Origin: Shouchella xiaoxiensis
GTDB taxonomy: Bacteria > Bacillota > Bacilli > Bacillales > Bacillaceae_D
Length of the DNA: 64,000 nt
Direction: 5' to 3'
Assembly (NCBI RefSeq): GCF_016907895.1
Contig: NZ_JAFBCV010000008.1
Span: 62,001 to 126,000 of the forward strand
The first letter of the stretch is position 1; every line of letters starts with the position of its first letter. This document shows, piece by piece, positions 9,369 through 17,009 of the stretch. A program made the translations under genes and the position numbers. The notes beneath the pieces were generated by a model. It saw only the letters and a list, made by a program, of their open reading frames with translations. It searched no databases and was not told the origin of the DNA.

Positions 9369-10253
9369 CTATTTATTTACTGTCGCATATTTCCCAACAT
9401 ACTCCTGCATCTTCTCCACCAAAGCATCCTTCAGTTCATCATTTTGCAATGCGAACTCTAGCTGTGTTAAGACAAACCCAAGCTTTTCCCCAACGTCATA
9501 GCGCTTGCCTTCAAAGTCATACGCAAATACATTTTGCTCAGCATTTAATGACTGAATGGCATCCGTTAATTGAATTTCTCCGCCTGCTCCTGTTTCTTGC
9601 TTTTCAAGAAACTCAAAGATTTCCGGTGTTAAGATGTAGCGACCCATAATCGCTAGATTCGATGGTGCAGTTCCTTGTGCTGGTTTTTCAACAAAGCGCG
9701 ATACACCATACAGGCGGTCGTTTTGTGATTCAGGGTCAATGATCCCGTAGCGGTGTGTCTCATTATCCGGTACTGACTGAACCCCAATTACTGAACGTTC
9801 AATTTGATCATATTGATTCATTAGCTGTTTTAAGCACGGTGTGTCTGCCTGTACAATATCATCACCAAGAAGAACGGCAAACGGCTCGTTGCCGATGAAT
9901 TTACGTGCGCACCAGACGGCGTGTCCAAGTCCTTTTGGTTCTTTTTGTCTAATGTAGTGAATTTCGACTTTAGATGAGGCCTGCACTTTTTCAAGTACAT
10001 CAATTTTTCCTTTGTTAAAAAGGTTTTGCTCAAGCTCAACCGAGTGATCAAAATGATCTTCAATCGCTCGCTTACCTTTACCCGTAACGATTATAATGTC
10101 TTCAATTCCTGCCTCAATCGCTTCTTCTATTATGTATTGAATCGTTGGTTTATCGACGATTGGAAGCATTTCTTTTGGCATTGCTTTTGTTGCTGGTAAG
10201 AAACGAGTGCCTAATCCTGCTGCTGGAATAATTGCTTTTTTTATTTTCGACAT
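9369..10253 (-). CDS. galU: UTP-glucose-1-phosphate uridylyltransferase
   Basis: 294 residues, full length. The nucleotide-binding signature [20 protein letters not shown] is at residues 11-30, followed by [16 protein letters not shown] and the [10 protein letters not shown] metal-binding aspartates. It makes UDP-glucose from UTP and glucose-1-phosphate in the cytoplasm, supplying the polysaccharide pathway; the Bacillus name would be gtaB. ATG 10253 has GGGGGA 9 nt upstream. It is the first gene of the polysaccharide operon, directly downstream of the EAR-like leader and terminator at 10295-10505. Its base composition is that of the chromosome, unlike the AT-rich distal genes, so it probably belongs to the conserved part of the locus. 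Confidence 0.97.
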   Translation of the reverse strand: MSKIKKAIIPAAGLGTRFLPATKAMPKEMLPIVDKPTIQYIIEEAIEAGIEDIIIVTGKGKRAIEDHFDHSVELEQNLFNKGKIDVLEKVQASSKVEIHYIRQKEPKGLGHAVWCARKFIGNEPFAVLLGDDIVQADTPCLKQLMNQYDQIERSVIGVQSVPDNETHRYGIIDPESQNDRLYGVSRFVEKPAQGTAPSNLAIMGRYILTPEIFEFLEKQETGAGGEIQLTDAIQSLNAEQNVFAYDFEGKRYDVGEKLGFVLTQLEFALQNDELKDALVEKMQEYVGKYATVNK

Positions 10254-10294
10254 TTTTAAAATCCCCCATTTAGTTCTTTTAGATTAATGCACAT

Positions 10295-10350
10295 ATAAAA
10301 AACAGTTAGAATAATCCTTACAGAAAAATGTAAGCGCTCTTCTAACTGTT
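10295..10350 (-). terminator. Intrinsic terminator in the leader of the polysaccharide operon
   Basis: Read on the minus strand, an 11-bp outer stem (AACAGTTAGAA with TTCTAACTGTT) encloses a second stem (CTTACA/TGTAAG) and is followed at once by TTTTTT. It lies 42 bp before galU, inside the leader, so transcripts must read through it to express the operon. The hairpin is nearly symmetrical and also has a T-run on the plus strand. Confidence 0.85.
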
Positions 10351-10371
10351 TTTTTGAAAAACAGTTGTTAT

Positions 10372-10505
10372 TTTAGGTCATTTGACCTGAGGCATTTAAC
10401 CTCCCCTCACGCCATGCTATTGGCGACCAGCGCCTAAGGATTCCCCTTAGCATAGCCGAGTACCTCCATTGATAATGGTGTTGAAGGCATGACCAGTGTT
10501 TAAAA
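10372..10505 (-). ncRNA. Candidate EAR element (eps-associated RNA, processive antiterminator)
   Basis: A GC-rich, highly structured stretch upstream of the galU-epsC polysaccharide operon. On the minus strand GCTATGC (10456-10450) can pair with GCATGGC (10417-10411), enclosing hairpins CTAAGG/CCTTAG and GGCG/CGCC. The 5' GGTCAT (10494-10489) can close with ATGACC (10381-10376). A further local palindrome AGGTCAAATGACCT ends the element. A terminator follows directly. Known EAR elements in Bacillales lie in eps and capsule operons and let polymerase pass terminators. Position, size (about 125 nt) and complexity fit. The family assignment is from memory of the class, not from a covariance search. 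Confidence 0.7.
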
Positions 10506-10857
10506 AGTTAAATAATTTATGTATTTTTACCCAAGCGAAAAAAGATAAAACGGCTTTTTATACGAAAAGGTGACAAACTTCTATTAATCTTTGAAAGCGA
10601 TATTCATAATGTATCATATTCTTTTAGATTGAGCTACGGAATTTAAAGAATTAACGCGATTGAAATAAGATTTTAACATATAGACGTATGTGGATTTTGT
10701 CGAATCTTGTAGACTAGTATTTTTGGCTTAGTTTTTCATATTTGGTTGGGATTCCCTCCATTTAGTGATTAATAGGACATTCGTTCAGTTCTCCCTTTTT
10801 AAGAATATACGTTCCCTTTTCTTCTGTGCTACGGTACACTAATTGAAGAAGGAGTTG
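10506..10857. other. Intergenic region, operon promoter presumed
   Basis: About 350 bp of AT-rich sequence between the EAR-like leader and the divergent DinB gene. It must hold the promoter of the minus-strand polysaccharide operon and that of the plus-strand gene. I see no convincing -35/-10 pair on the minus strand and no open reading frame or repeat. Confidence 0.4.
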
Positions 10858-10863
10858 ATGGAA

Positions 10864-11307
10864 TTGTCAATAAATAATCTGGAGCCAATGATTGCTGAAG
10901 TGAAGCAGCTAGATACGTACGTTGAATCGTTATTGACGGGACCAATTGCGGAAGGAAAGTGGTCAATTCGCGAGATCATCGCCCACTTGTATAACTGGGA
11001 TTTGTTTAATGCCAATGAGATGGTGCCATTAATGGAGGATGGTGCGAGCTTGCCGGAGTTCCCTGACCATGACAGCCATAATCGGGAGGGGCTTGCGCGT
11101 CTTGAGGACAAGTCTGTCTATGATTTGGTTGATCTGTTTGTGGAGACGAGGATCTTGTTAATGAATCGTTTAGAAGCGGTTGATCCGAGTGCCCGCTTTA
11201 CAATTGGCAAGGGCAAGCGTAAGTTCTCTGCCGACAGCTTTGCGAAGATCTTCGTTCATCATGACGAGGAGCACCTGCCGCAGATACGCGAGAAGCTTAG
11301 TCAATAA
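10864..11307 (+). CDS. DinB/YfiT-like four-helix bundle protein
   Basis: About 147 residues, alpha-helical. The pattern EGKWSIREIIAHLYNWDLF near the N-terminus and VHHDEEHLPQIREKL at the end match the DinB_2 fold, in which three histidines (here the H of IAHLYNW and the two in FVHHDEEH/HLPQI) bind a metal. Members include thiol-dependent S-transferases (bacillithiol), but most have no known function. GGAG at 10851 fits TTG 10864 (9 nt) better than ATG 10858 (3 nt). Transcribed divergently from the polysaccharide operon with no obvious link to it. A second, unrelated-looking DinB protein is at 37502. Confidence 0.75.
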   Translation: MSINNLEPMIAEVKQLDTYVESLLTGPIAEGKWSIREIIAHLYNWDLFNANEMVPLMEDGASLPEFPDHDSHNREGLARLEDKSVYDLVDLFVETRILLMNRLEAVDPSARFTIGKGKRKFSADSFAKIFVHHDEEHLPQIREKLSQ

Positions 11308-11484
11308 GCATCGGATTTTTTCTAGGTGGTTTTTTGAGTGAGGATTGTTGGCTATGCACATTTCAACAGTTAAAACCATTGCTCAAACATGAGAAATAAA
11401 ATGATATTGTATCTAACCTCTAATCATTATCTCTTTTTGTCTTATCAGTCAAATGCTTTTTGTTGTTTCAACAAGAAAAGAATT

Positions 11485-11519
11485 CAAACAAATTATTCAA
11501 ATAATTTGCTTGGTTTTTT
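11485..11519 (+). terminator. Intrinsic terminator
   Basis: CAAATTAT/ATAATTTG stem with a four-base loop, extended by outer pairs, then TTTTTT at 11514. It lies about 180 bp after the DinB-like gene and just before the toxin-antitoxin promoter region, insulating the two. Confidence 0.7.
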
Positions 11520-11541
11520 GTTTTAGATTTATTGAATTTTG

Positions 11542-11582
11542 TGGTAAAGTTATACTACTATGCGCATAATATAACTACTATG
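11542..11582 (+). promoter_or_regulatory. Candidate operator of the PIN toxin-antitoxin pair: direct repeats around a -10-like box
   Basis: The nonamer ACTACTATG occurs at 11554-11562 and again at 11574-11582, exactly 20 bp apart (two helical turns). A CATAAT -10-like hexamer (11565) lies between the copies. Toxin-antitoxin operons are usually autorepressed through such sites. The -35 is weak. Confidence 0.45.
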
Positions 11583-11600
11583 TATAAAAGGTGGTGTGTT

Positions 11601-11768
11601 ATGGGCAACAAGGGGGAAAATGATATGAACACGTTGGTGTCGAAACAGTTTAACCCTTTAGATAGCAAGAAAAAAGCTTTACTAAAGAAATTTATAGGCA
11701 AAAATTCGTCCGAGATTGATTTTAACAAGGTTAGAGATTCTTGGAAATATGATAAAGATTTATTTTAA
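11601..11768 (+). CDS. Small protein, presumed antitoxin of the PIN toxin
   Basis: 55 residues from ATG 11601 (GGTGG 7 nt upstream); ATG 11625 with GGGGG upstream would give 47. Strongly basic middle (DSKKKALLKKFIGK) and a charged C-terminus (NKVRDSWKYDKDLF). No AbrB, ribbon-helix-helix or Phd motif is evident. The assignment rests on order and overlap: its stop (11766-11768) lies inside the start region of the PIN gene, as in vapBC pairs. The acidic and aromatic C-terminal tail could be the toxin-binding part. Low GC like the toxin gene, suggesting joint transfer. Confidence 0.6.
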   Translation: MGNKGENDMNTLVSKQFNPLDSKKKALLKKFIGKNSSEIDFNKVRDSWKYDKDLF

Positions 11769-12309
11769 TTCTAACTTTACTGGGTTTGAAGATAAAGAAA
11801 GAATATTGTTGGATACAGGAATTTTACTGGCGTTAAACAATAAATATGACGCTTGGCATAAAACTGTATCCAACCTATTTGAAGATCATATTTTGGGCGA
11901 AAATGATAAATCAATCTTCTTGTTCCTAAACCCTCTAATTTTAAATGAAGTAACTTTTTTAGCAGGTAAACCTTTTGATAATTATGTTAAAAAGCACCCG
12001 CGTAAAAATCTGAATATTATTAATCCTCAAAAAGTTATAGATTGTACAGTAAATGGTATAAAAGATTTAATTGAAGCAGAGGTTCTTATTGTAGTAGATG
12101 GTAACAAGGATTCAACACTAAAACAAATAAGCCTTTACAAAGAATTAGGTTCCGCAGACGCTAGTAATGCAGCAATTGCAAATGAGTTAGAATTGAATTT
12201 TCTAACTGTAGATGGAAGATTAGCTAATCAAATGATCAAAAACAAAGCTAAGCTATCCAACATTAAAAAGGTATATACTACTATATCCATACATCAAACT
12301 TATAAATAA
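11749..12309 (+). CDS. PIN-domain protein, VapC-like ribonuclease toxin
   Basis: About 186 residues. ILLDTGILLALNNKYDAWH carries the first conserved Asp of PIN nucleases. LNEVTFLAG gives the conserved Glu, and LGSADASNAAIANELEL plus FLTVDGRLAN give the later acidic residues (A-D-A and D). PIN toxins cleave tRNA or rRNA and are neutralised by the upstream partner. The start ATG 11749 overlaps the preceding gene by 20 bp. Longer than the usual 130-150 residues, with an insert around residues 85-110. About 33% GC, lower than the flanking chromosome, which is consistent with mobility. Confidence 0.8.
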   Translation: MIKIYFNSNFTGFEDKERILLDTGILLALNNKYDAWHKTVSNLFEDHILGENDKSIFLFLNPLILNEVTFLAGKPFDNYVKKHPRKNLNIINPQKVIDCTVNGIKDLIEAEVLIVVDGNKDSTLKQISLYKELGSADASNAAIANELELNFLTVDGRLANQMIKNKAKLSNIKKVYTTISIHQTYK

Positions 12310-12558
12310 AAATTGTAAATAATACATCATTACAATAACAATGCCCCACTTCTGTAATTAGCAGCGGTAGGGTATTTGTCATTTCTTATCATTAGGCTTA
12401 TTAACGTTTTATGCCGCAAACCCTCTATTTTTATATCCGTTTTTGATAAAAGACTTTTGAAATGGGCTCAGCTAATAATTAATTTAAATTTTCGAATTAT
12501 AACCAACAAAAGTCACATCTTTTCCGTTATACTAGGGGTGACTTCAGGAGGTGGCGGC

Positions 12559-13653
12559 GTGGGAGCTTCTTCAAAGCATAATTTGAGATGGCTAGGTGCA
12601 CTCTTAGTGATGGGTATTGCGATTTTTTCGTTTACTTTTTTTCATATAAATAAGGAGCAGGCCGCACAATCGGAGAGTTCAGGCGGTAGTTCCATCGCGA
12701 ATAGCGTCTTGGCTGATGCGAGTGAGGAAGATTCCCATGTTGAAGGGGATTCGATTAAGAACGCGTATGCTTTCGGGGAGCCGGAGTTGATTGAGAACAC
12801 GCGAATTGGCGACACAAGCGGTAAGTTAATCGACGCGATGGATGGTGATTTACTCTTTCTTGGTGAGAATGAGCATCTGTACTTCTATGATCGTACAACA
12901 GAGGAGGCGCTTTCCATTGATGACGGGGTCGGAGCGGCGGCTTTTGCTCAGGATGATTCGTATGTGCTGTATTCTGTGCATCAGGATCGGTCAAATTCGG
13001 AAGTTGTTCGTTACGTCTACCTCGAGGAGATGGGAAAACAAGCTACAGCAATGACTTTACCGGATGTTGAAGACATTGACTCACTTGATTACCATAATGG
13101 GATTCTTTACGTGACCTATGGCTCTACTGAAGATCCTGATACGTACGATACGGAAGCGGCGGCGCTCCCTTCGTCTCGTTCGAATGAGCAGCATTCTTTT
13201 TGGAGAGGTACGTCACCTGCGTTTGCGACACATGACGGCAAGATGCTAACGTATAGCCCGGAGCGGCATGCGCTTAGTTACTTGACGGCGGGCACAGATG
13301 AGCAAATTCAATGGGAGGCACTTGATTCGGCGCTTGAGATCACGGAGATTGCCTTGCTTGATCTGAATGAATATGGGGAGTATGTCATTGTTGATGAGAC
13401 AGCGGCTAGTGGTGCCACCCGCCTCTATTTACCAACAGGAGAAGTTGCGCAGTTTCAACGGACTCAGTCGGTTGGCTGGATCGATTCAGAGCGTCTGCTT
13501 GTTCTTGATGATCACGTGCTCTACCTATACGATACAAAAGCTAAAGACAGCTTGCCGCTGTTTGAGGGGGCGATTGCCTCTTTCGTTGTTGACCATACGA
13601 TCTACCTGCAGGCGTCGACTATGGAAGTGTATGCGATCGAGATCATTCAGTAA
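12559..13653 (+). CDS. Membrane-anchored or secreted beta-propeller-like protein of unknown function
   Basis: About 364 residues from GTG 12559, which has AGGAGGTGG 5 nt upstream. Earlier in-frame codons have no ribosome binding site. One N-terminal membrane segment (WLGALLVMGIAIFSFTFF) is followed by a low-complexity linker. The rest is an all-beta region with repeated LFLGENEHLYFYDRTT, HNGILYVTYGS and LLVLDDHVLYLYDTK units, like the blades of a WD/NHL-type propeller. It probably sits outside the membrane as a signal anchor protein. No catalytic motif seen. Followed by a strong terminator. Function unknown. Confidence 0.65.
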   Translation: MGASSKHNLRWLGALLVMGIAIFSFTFFHINKEQAAQSESSGGSSIANSVLADASEEDSHVEGDSIKNAYAFGEPELIENTRIGDTSGKLIDAMDGDLLFLGENEHLYFYDRTTEEALSIDDGVGAAAFAQDDSYVLYSVHQDRSNSEVVRYVYLEEMGKQATAMTLPDVEDIDSLDYHNGILYVTYGSTEDPDTYDTEAAALPSSRSNEQHSFWRGTSPAFATHDGKMLTYSPERHALSYLTAGTDEQIQWEALDSALEITEIALLDLNEYGEYVIVDETAASGATRLYLPTGEVAQFQRTQSVGWIDSERLLVLDDHVLYLYDTKAKDSLPLFEGAIASFVVDHTIYLQASTMEVYAIEIIQ

Positions 13654-13683
13654 AGCATGGAGCGCGTGGCTCCATGCTTTTTT
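13653..13683 (+). terminator. Intrinsic terminator
   Basis: AAGCATGGAGC/GGCTCCATGCTT perfect stem with a GCGT loop, then a T-run. It ends the propeller-like gene and overlaps the stop region of the convergent Yip1-like gene. Confidence 0.9.
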
Positions 13684-14305
13684 AAATAAGTAAGAGAAAC
13701 GGTACAATTAAAAGAATGAGTCCAGTGAGTATAAAGCCGAGGATAATATTCATCAACAATGCCCCCAAAGCAGAGATTCCCAGCGCTTCTCCAAATCCGT
13801 GTAAGGCAATGACAATTTGCCAAATCGATAGTACCGCGATTAGGATGGCAATTAATAAAGCGATGACGGCCAGCGGTTCTGGTAATGCAGGTAAGGTACC
13901 GTCAAATCCATTGCGAAAATCAATAAATTGGGAACCTAATGTAGCGACCCCGATAACAGCAAGGGCATTGATCACAATCGTTGGTATAGTCTGCGTATAG
14001 ACAATCGCAATTCGCACCGCTTCCGTTGACCCCTTTCCACTAACCAAGCGGCCAATCAATTTAATAAGTGGCGGCATGGCGTACAGGGTAAGGATACCAA
14101 TAAATAGCGCAATAAAGACGATCAGTAAAATCTCTTGGCCCAAATTGCGCCCTAATTGAATTTCATTCTGACCGGTAAGCAGTAGCACACCTAATAAGAA
14201 CGTAAGCACAATATACTTCGCCATTGGCTGCTCGTCGTGCTCATCGCCAATCTTAGACCGGACAACTCCTCTCGGGTCAATCCACACTTTAAAAAACGTC
14301 TTCAA
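13682..14305 (-). CDS. Yip1-family integral membrane protein
   Basis: About 207 residues with five hydrophobic segments. The N-terminal KTFFKVWIDPRGVVRS signature (W-x-D/E-P-R) and a polar linker before the helices are hallmarks of bacterial Yip1 domain proteins. GFGEALGISALGALL near the end is also typical. TTG 14305 has GAGGTG 8 nt upstream. An upstream extension to 14494 would overlap the next gene and lacks a site. Family function in bacteria is unknown. Small gap to the 14388 membrane-protein gene, which ends in its own terminator, so cotranscription is doubtful. Confidence 0.75.
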   Translation of the reverse strand: MKTFFKVWIDPRGVVRSKIGDEHDEQPMAKYIVLTFLLGVLLLTGQNEIQLGRNLGQEILLIVFIALFIGILTLYAMPPLIKLIGRLVSGKGSTEAVRIAIVYTQTIPTIVINALAVIGVATLGSQFIDFRNGFDGTLPALPEPLAVIALLIAILIAVLSIWQIVIALHGFGEALGISALGALLMNIILGFILTGLILLIVPFLLLI

Positions 14306-14355
14306 TCCAATCACCTCTACTTTCCAATTCCTGTTAAGGCTTCCGTTTAAACGTG

Positions 14356-14383
14356 AAAAAACACCTCCCTTAGGAGATGTTTT
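14356..14383 (-). terminator. Intrinsic terminator
   Basis: On the minus strand AAAACATCTCC/GGGAGGTGTTTT with a three-base loop and a T-run, directly after the stop of the 138-residue membrane-protein gene. Confidence 0.8.
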
Positions 14384-14387
14384 CCTG

Positions 14388-14804
14388 TTAAAACCAGCCG
14401 CGCCGATCCAGCCCCAAACGGACCCAGAAGAAAAACGAAGCGCACACCACGCTAAATAAGCTAATGAGCAAGACGATATGCGGTTCATTTCCAATAAAAT
14501 GAATGATGTTAAAGCCGATTAGGGAGAAATACGTAAACCCGGTTAATAAGCCGACAAGCGCATAGAGCACATAGCCCGTTCCCCGCTGCATTCCTTTCGC
14601 AACGAGATAAAGCAGTTCACCAACAATTGAACCCGCAATAATCGGCCAGCCCCCGTACATGAAAATGTAAGTATAGGCGTTAAAGAGGTCGCCCCATCCT
14701 GCTTGAATTAGGAGCAAGTATAGACTCCAACCGAGATAGAGTAATCCAAATGTTGCAAGCATGCTAACAAGTGTCCGAGCCATACTTTGAATGACTGTTC
14801 TCAT
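14388..14804 (-). CDS. Small polytopic membrane protein, unknown function
   Basis: 138 residues with four predicted membrane helices (residues about 10-35, 45-68, 75-97 and 104-127) and short polar connections. The C-terminus FFFWVRLGLDRRGWF is cytoplasmic by the positive-inside rule. I do not recognise the family. The start ATG 14804 has a modest AAGAG site. The next gene, a Yip1-type protein, is on the same strand and both may act in the envelope. Confidence 0.55.
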   Translation of the reverse strand: MRTVIQSMARTLVSMLATFGLLYLGWSLYLLLIQAGWGDLFNAYTYIFMYGGWPIIAGSIVGELLYLVAKGMQRGTGYVLYALVGLLTGFTYFSLIGFNIIHFIGNEPHIVLLISLFSVVCASFFFWVRLGLDRRGWF

Positions 14805-14965
14805 CTCTTCACACCACTCTCTTCCTATTTAAATGGAATCTGGTTGGGCGACCCCCATTTCGCACCGCGCTGTTCCTTTCTTCTATTTTATGTAAAACTA
14901 AACAAAGATCAATTGCTTCAGGCGCGATTTTAGAAATTGTTTAGAATTAGAAAGGGGATTGAGTG

Positions 14966-15688
14966 ATGGAACGATTTATTGAGACGGAAAAGGGACGTAT
15001 GTGGACGACCGCGACCGGCGCCGGAGAACCCGTCCTCCTCATTAGCGGCGGACCTGGTATGAGCGATTACTTGGAGCCCGTTGCTCAGCTACTTGAAAGA
15101 GATTTACGAGTCATTCGCTTCGATCCTCGTGGGTGCGGGCGCTCGGACAGGAATTCGGGCTATGGCTTGATTGAGGCGCTTGCTGATATTGAAGCACTAC
15201 GCAAGGCTTATGGCTATGAGCAGTGGCTTGTAGTCGGGCATTCTTGGGGTGCGGACCTCGGTCTTGCGTATGCGCTGGAGTACCCCAAGTCCGTGCAGAA
15301 GTTTGTCTCGCTTGCCGGGACGGGCATTCAAAACGACCGCGACTGGAAAGCGGCGTACACGCAGGGAAAAGAGCGCGAGGCGGAAGTGGTGCCTGCATTT
15401 GCTTATCCGGTTAACAAGGAAGTGCACCGCGCACTAATTGATTCGTGGCGGGGTTACATTAAGGAACCGGAGCTACTCTCGCGCCTCAGTCAGTCGCAGG
15501 TTGAGACGTTTTTCCTCACGGCAGAAAAAGACATTCGCCCCACTTGGCCAATTCAGCAACTTGCCTGTTTGATGCCGCGGGCAGCGTATGGGGAGATTGC
15601 CGGAGCGTCGCATTATGCTTGGTTGGATCGGGCGGGAGCGTTGCGGGAGAAGCTGCTGGGGTTTCTGCTTGGTAGGGGTGATGAATGA
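14966..15688 (+). CDS. Alpha/beta hydrolase, proline-iminopeptidase-like
   Basis: 240 residues. GGPGMSDYL forms the oxyanion region. RFDPRGCGRSD precedes VVGHSWGADLGLAYA, which has the nucleophile elbow GHSWG. EKDIRP supplies the acid and GASHYAWLD the catalytic His. This pattern (GGPG, DxRGxGxS, GxSWGG) is that of the S33 prolyl aminopeptidase branch, but the protein is shorter (typical 290-310) with a reduced cap domain, so the substrate is open. ATG 14966 lies 8 nt after AAAGGGG. Higher GC than the preceding region. Stands alone in the plus orientation. Confidence 0.85.
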   Translation: MERFIETEKGRMWTTATGAGEPVLLISGGPGMSDYLEPVAQLLERDLRVIRFDPRGCGRSDRNSGYGLIEALADIEALRKAYGYEQWLVVGHSWGADLGLAYALEYPKSVQKFVSLAGTGIQNDRDWKAAYTQGKEREAEVVPAFAYPVNKEVHRALIDSWRGYIKEPELLSRLSQSQVETFFLTAEKDIRPTWPIQQLACLMPRAAYGEIAGASHYAWLDRAGALREKLLGFLLGRGDE

Positions 15689-15776
15689 GATCTGTGTGGA
15701 AAAGAAGCGGCGGGGACAAAAGTATATAAAGCTATTTAAGAGACGAACGGTCTCACTTTTCATCTTAATTAGCGTA

Positions 15777-15893
15777 AGGAGAACCCGAGACTCCAATGGG
15801 ACAACACGAGTCTGAAGACTTTGTCGTGGTGATATTTCCACGACAAGGGCTGAGGCCGTGCCCATGGAAAGCGAGGGATTCTCCTGGAGCGAA
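15777..15893. repeat. Bacillaceae-type palindromic interspersed repeat
   Basis: A stop-rich, non-coding unit with nested symmetry: AAGGAGAACCC (15776-15786) against GGGATTCTCCT (15875-15885), CCAATGGG against CCCATGG, and a perfect inner hairpin TTGTCGTGG/CCACGACAA (15821-15846). The phrases GAGACTCC, CACGAGTCTGAAGAC, GGCTGAGGCCGTGCCC and GGAAAGCGAG recur, as I remember, in dispersed repeats of many Bacillaceae genomes. It follows the hydrolase gene and could also end its transcript. Family membership is recalled, not searched. Confidence 0.65.
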
Positions 15894-15962
15894 TTTGTAT
15901 CAGTGTTCGAGTTTTAAGTAAATCTCATCGATTTGTCTCAGGCTTTTCTTTTCTCATAGAAT

Positions 15963-16316
15963 CTATTCATAGAAGTCGATCGCATTGTTGTCCAGGTCAA
16001 TGATCGTAAAGTCCGTCTCGCCCCATGGTTGTTGGGTGAGTGCGCCATTTGGATGAACCAGATTCAGTGCTTTGCATTGCTTATAGAGGGCATTCACTCC
16101 TCAGACACGAATCCGGCAGCTTTCGGCGACGAGCTCTGTTATTCCGTTTGTTTCAGACCATTTGAATAAATGCAGCTCGATTTTGTCACACGTCAATCTC
16201 GCATAGCCTTCTTCGCTATAGATGACCTCAAACCCTAACTTCTCCTTATAGAAAGCGCAGCTAGCTTGAATATTGCTGACGGGTAAACGCGGGATCGCTT
16301 CTAGCATTGTGAACAT
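15963..16316 (-). pseudogene. VOC/glyoxalase-bleomycin resistance family gene with an in-frame TGA
   Basis: A 118-codon frame (MFTMLEAIPRLPVSNIQASC at its start) is interrupted only by TGA at 16103-16101. After it the same frame continues GVNALYKQCKALNLVHPNG and TDFTIIDLDNNAIDF to a proper TAG. The two halves together make one vicinal-oxygen-chelate domain of normal length, ending in the usual family motif ETDFxxxDxDNN. Truncation at residue 71 would remove the second beta-alpha-beta-beta-beta unit, so the product is probably inactive. A single base change (CGA to TGA, for example) explains it. Confidence 0.8.
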
Positions 16317-16367
16317 GGGAGCACCTCTTTTATTGTGGGATTGTAATTAGAATAATGCTCTATGTGT

Positions 16368-16862
16368 TTAAAGATCCAACTTCACAACACTATCACCATC
16401 TTCATCTGTTTTGCCAATTCCTTTAAATCCATACTGTTTATAAAGCTGATCTGCGATTGTGTTTGCAGGGTCATATGAAATATAGATTGCTTGAGCATCT
16501 CCCTGTGGGTAGCACTTCAAATAGTCTAAAGCTTTTTCAAATGCTTTTTTCCCTAGTCCCTTACCTTGATACTTTCTATCGATCATGAATCGTAGAATCC
16601 CATACGCCTCTTCGTCACCATACTCATTTTCCTCAGCCGTATCGTGATACATCATAATAAACCCAACCATTGTCACATCATGATAGATTGCATATGTCAT
16701 CGCTGGCAATTTATCGTTTAACAAAGCGACATAAGATTGAGCCAAGCTGTACATATTGCTCGCTACATACTTTTTTTGGTCTTCATTTACTTCGAGACTA
16801 AGACATTCTTCAAGATTGTCCCAATCAAGTTGTTTAAAGCTAATCAAGTTGATCACCGCCAT
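16368..16862 (-). CDS. GNAT N-acetyltransferase, BltD/spermidine-acetyltransferase-like
   Basis: 164 residues. Acetyl-CoA binding motif KYQGKGLGKKAF (Q/R-x-x-G-x-G/A) follows AYGILRFMIDRK. The C-terminal YKQYGFKGIGKTDEDGD matches the xxxxYGF beta-strand of GNATs. The N-terminal half with NVDQKKYVASN-type and AMTYAIYHDVTMVGFIMMY sequences resembles B. subtilis BltD, which acetylates polyamines. ATG 16862 has no good ribosome binding site, so TTG 16847 after GGCGGTGAT may be the true start. Single gene, flanked by two disrupted genes. Confidence 0.8.
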   Translation of the reverse strand: MAVINLISFKQLDWDNLEECLSLEVNEDQKKYVASNMYSLAQSYVALLNDKLPAMTYAIYHDVTMVGFIMMYHDTAEENEYGDEEAYGILRFMIDRKYQGKGLGKKAFEKALDYLKCYPQGDAQAIYISYDPANTIADQLYKQYGFKGIGKTDEDGDSVVKLDL

Positions 16863-17009
16863 ATGTTGTCATTGATTATATCTACGAATCTCATTATGTA
16901 AAGGTCTCGTTCTATTTAGAGCTTTGTTTAGTGATAATAGAACTCAAGGCAACAATAGCTAACCCCTGAAGATTACGTGAGTTCATTTCACTCCAATTAA
17001 AATCCAAAA

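Noticed and set aside
9365-9649. Plus-strand frame antisense to galU
   Set aside because: galU is beyond doubt and the antisense frame has no start signals.
10506-10857. A sigma-A promoter for the polysaccharide operon on the minus strand
   Set aside because: Several TTAAAA and TATATG boxes exist, but none has a -35 partner at 16-18 bp, so no site was called.
12376-12558. N-terminal extension of the propeller-like protein
   Set aside because: GTG 12559 has a near-perfect AGGAGGTGG site, and the extension has no site and unlikely composition.
14306-14494. N-terminal extension of the Yip1-like protein
   Set aside because: It would run through the terminator at 14356 and overlap the next gene. 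TTG 14305 has a good ribosome binding site and gives the family-typical N-terminus.
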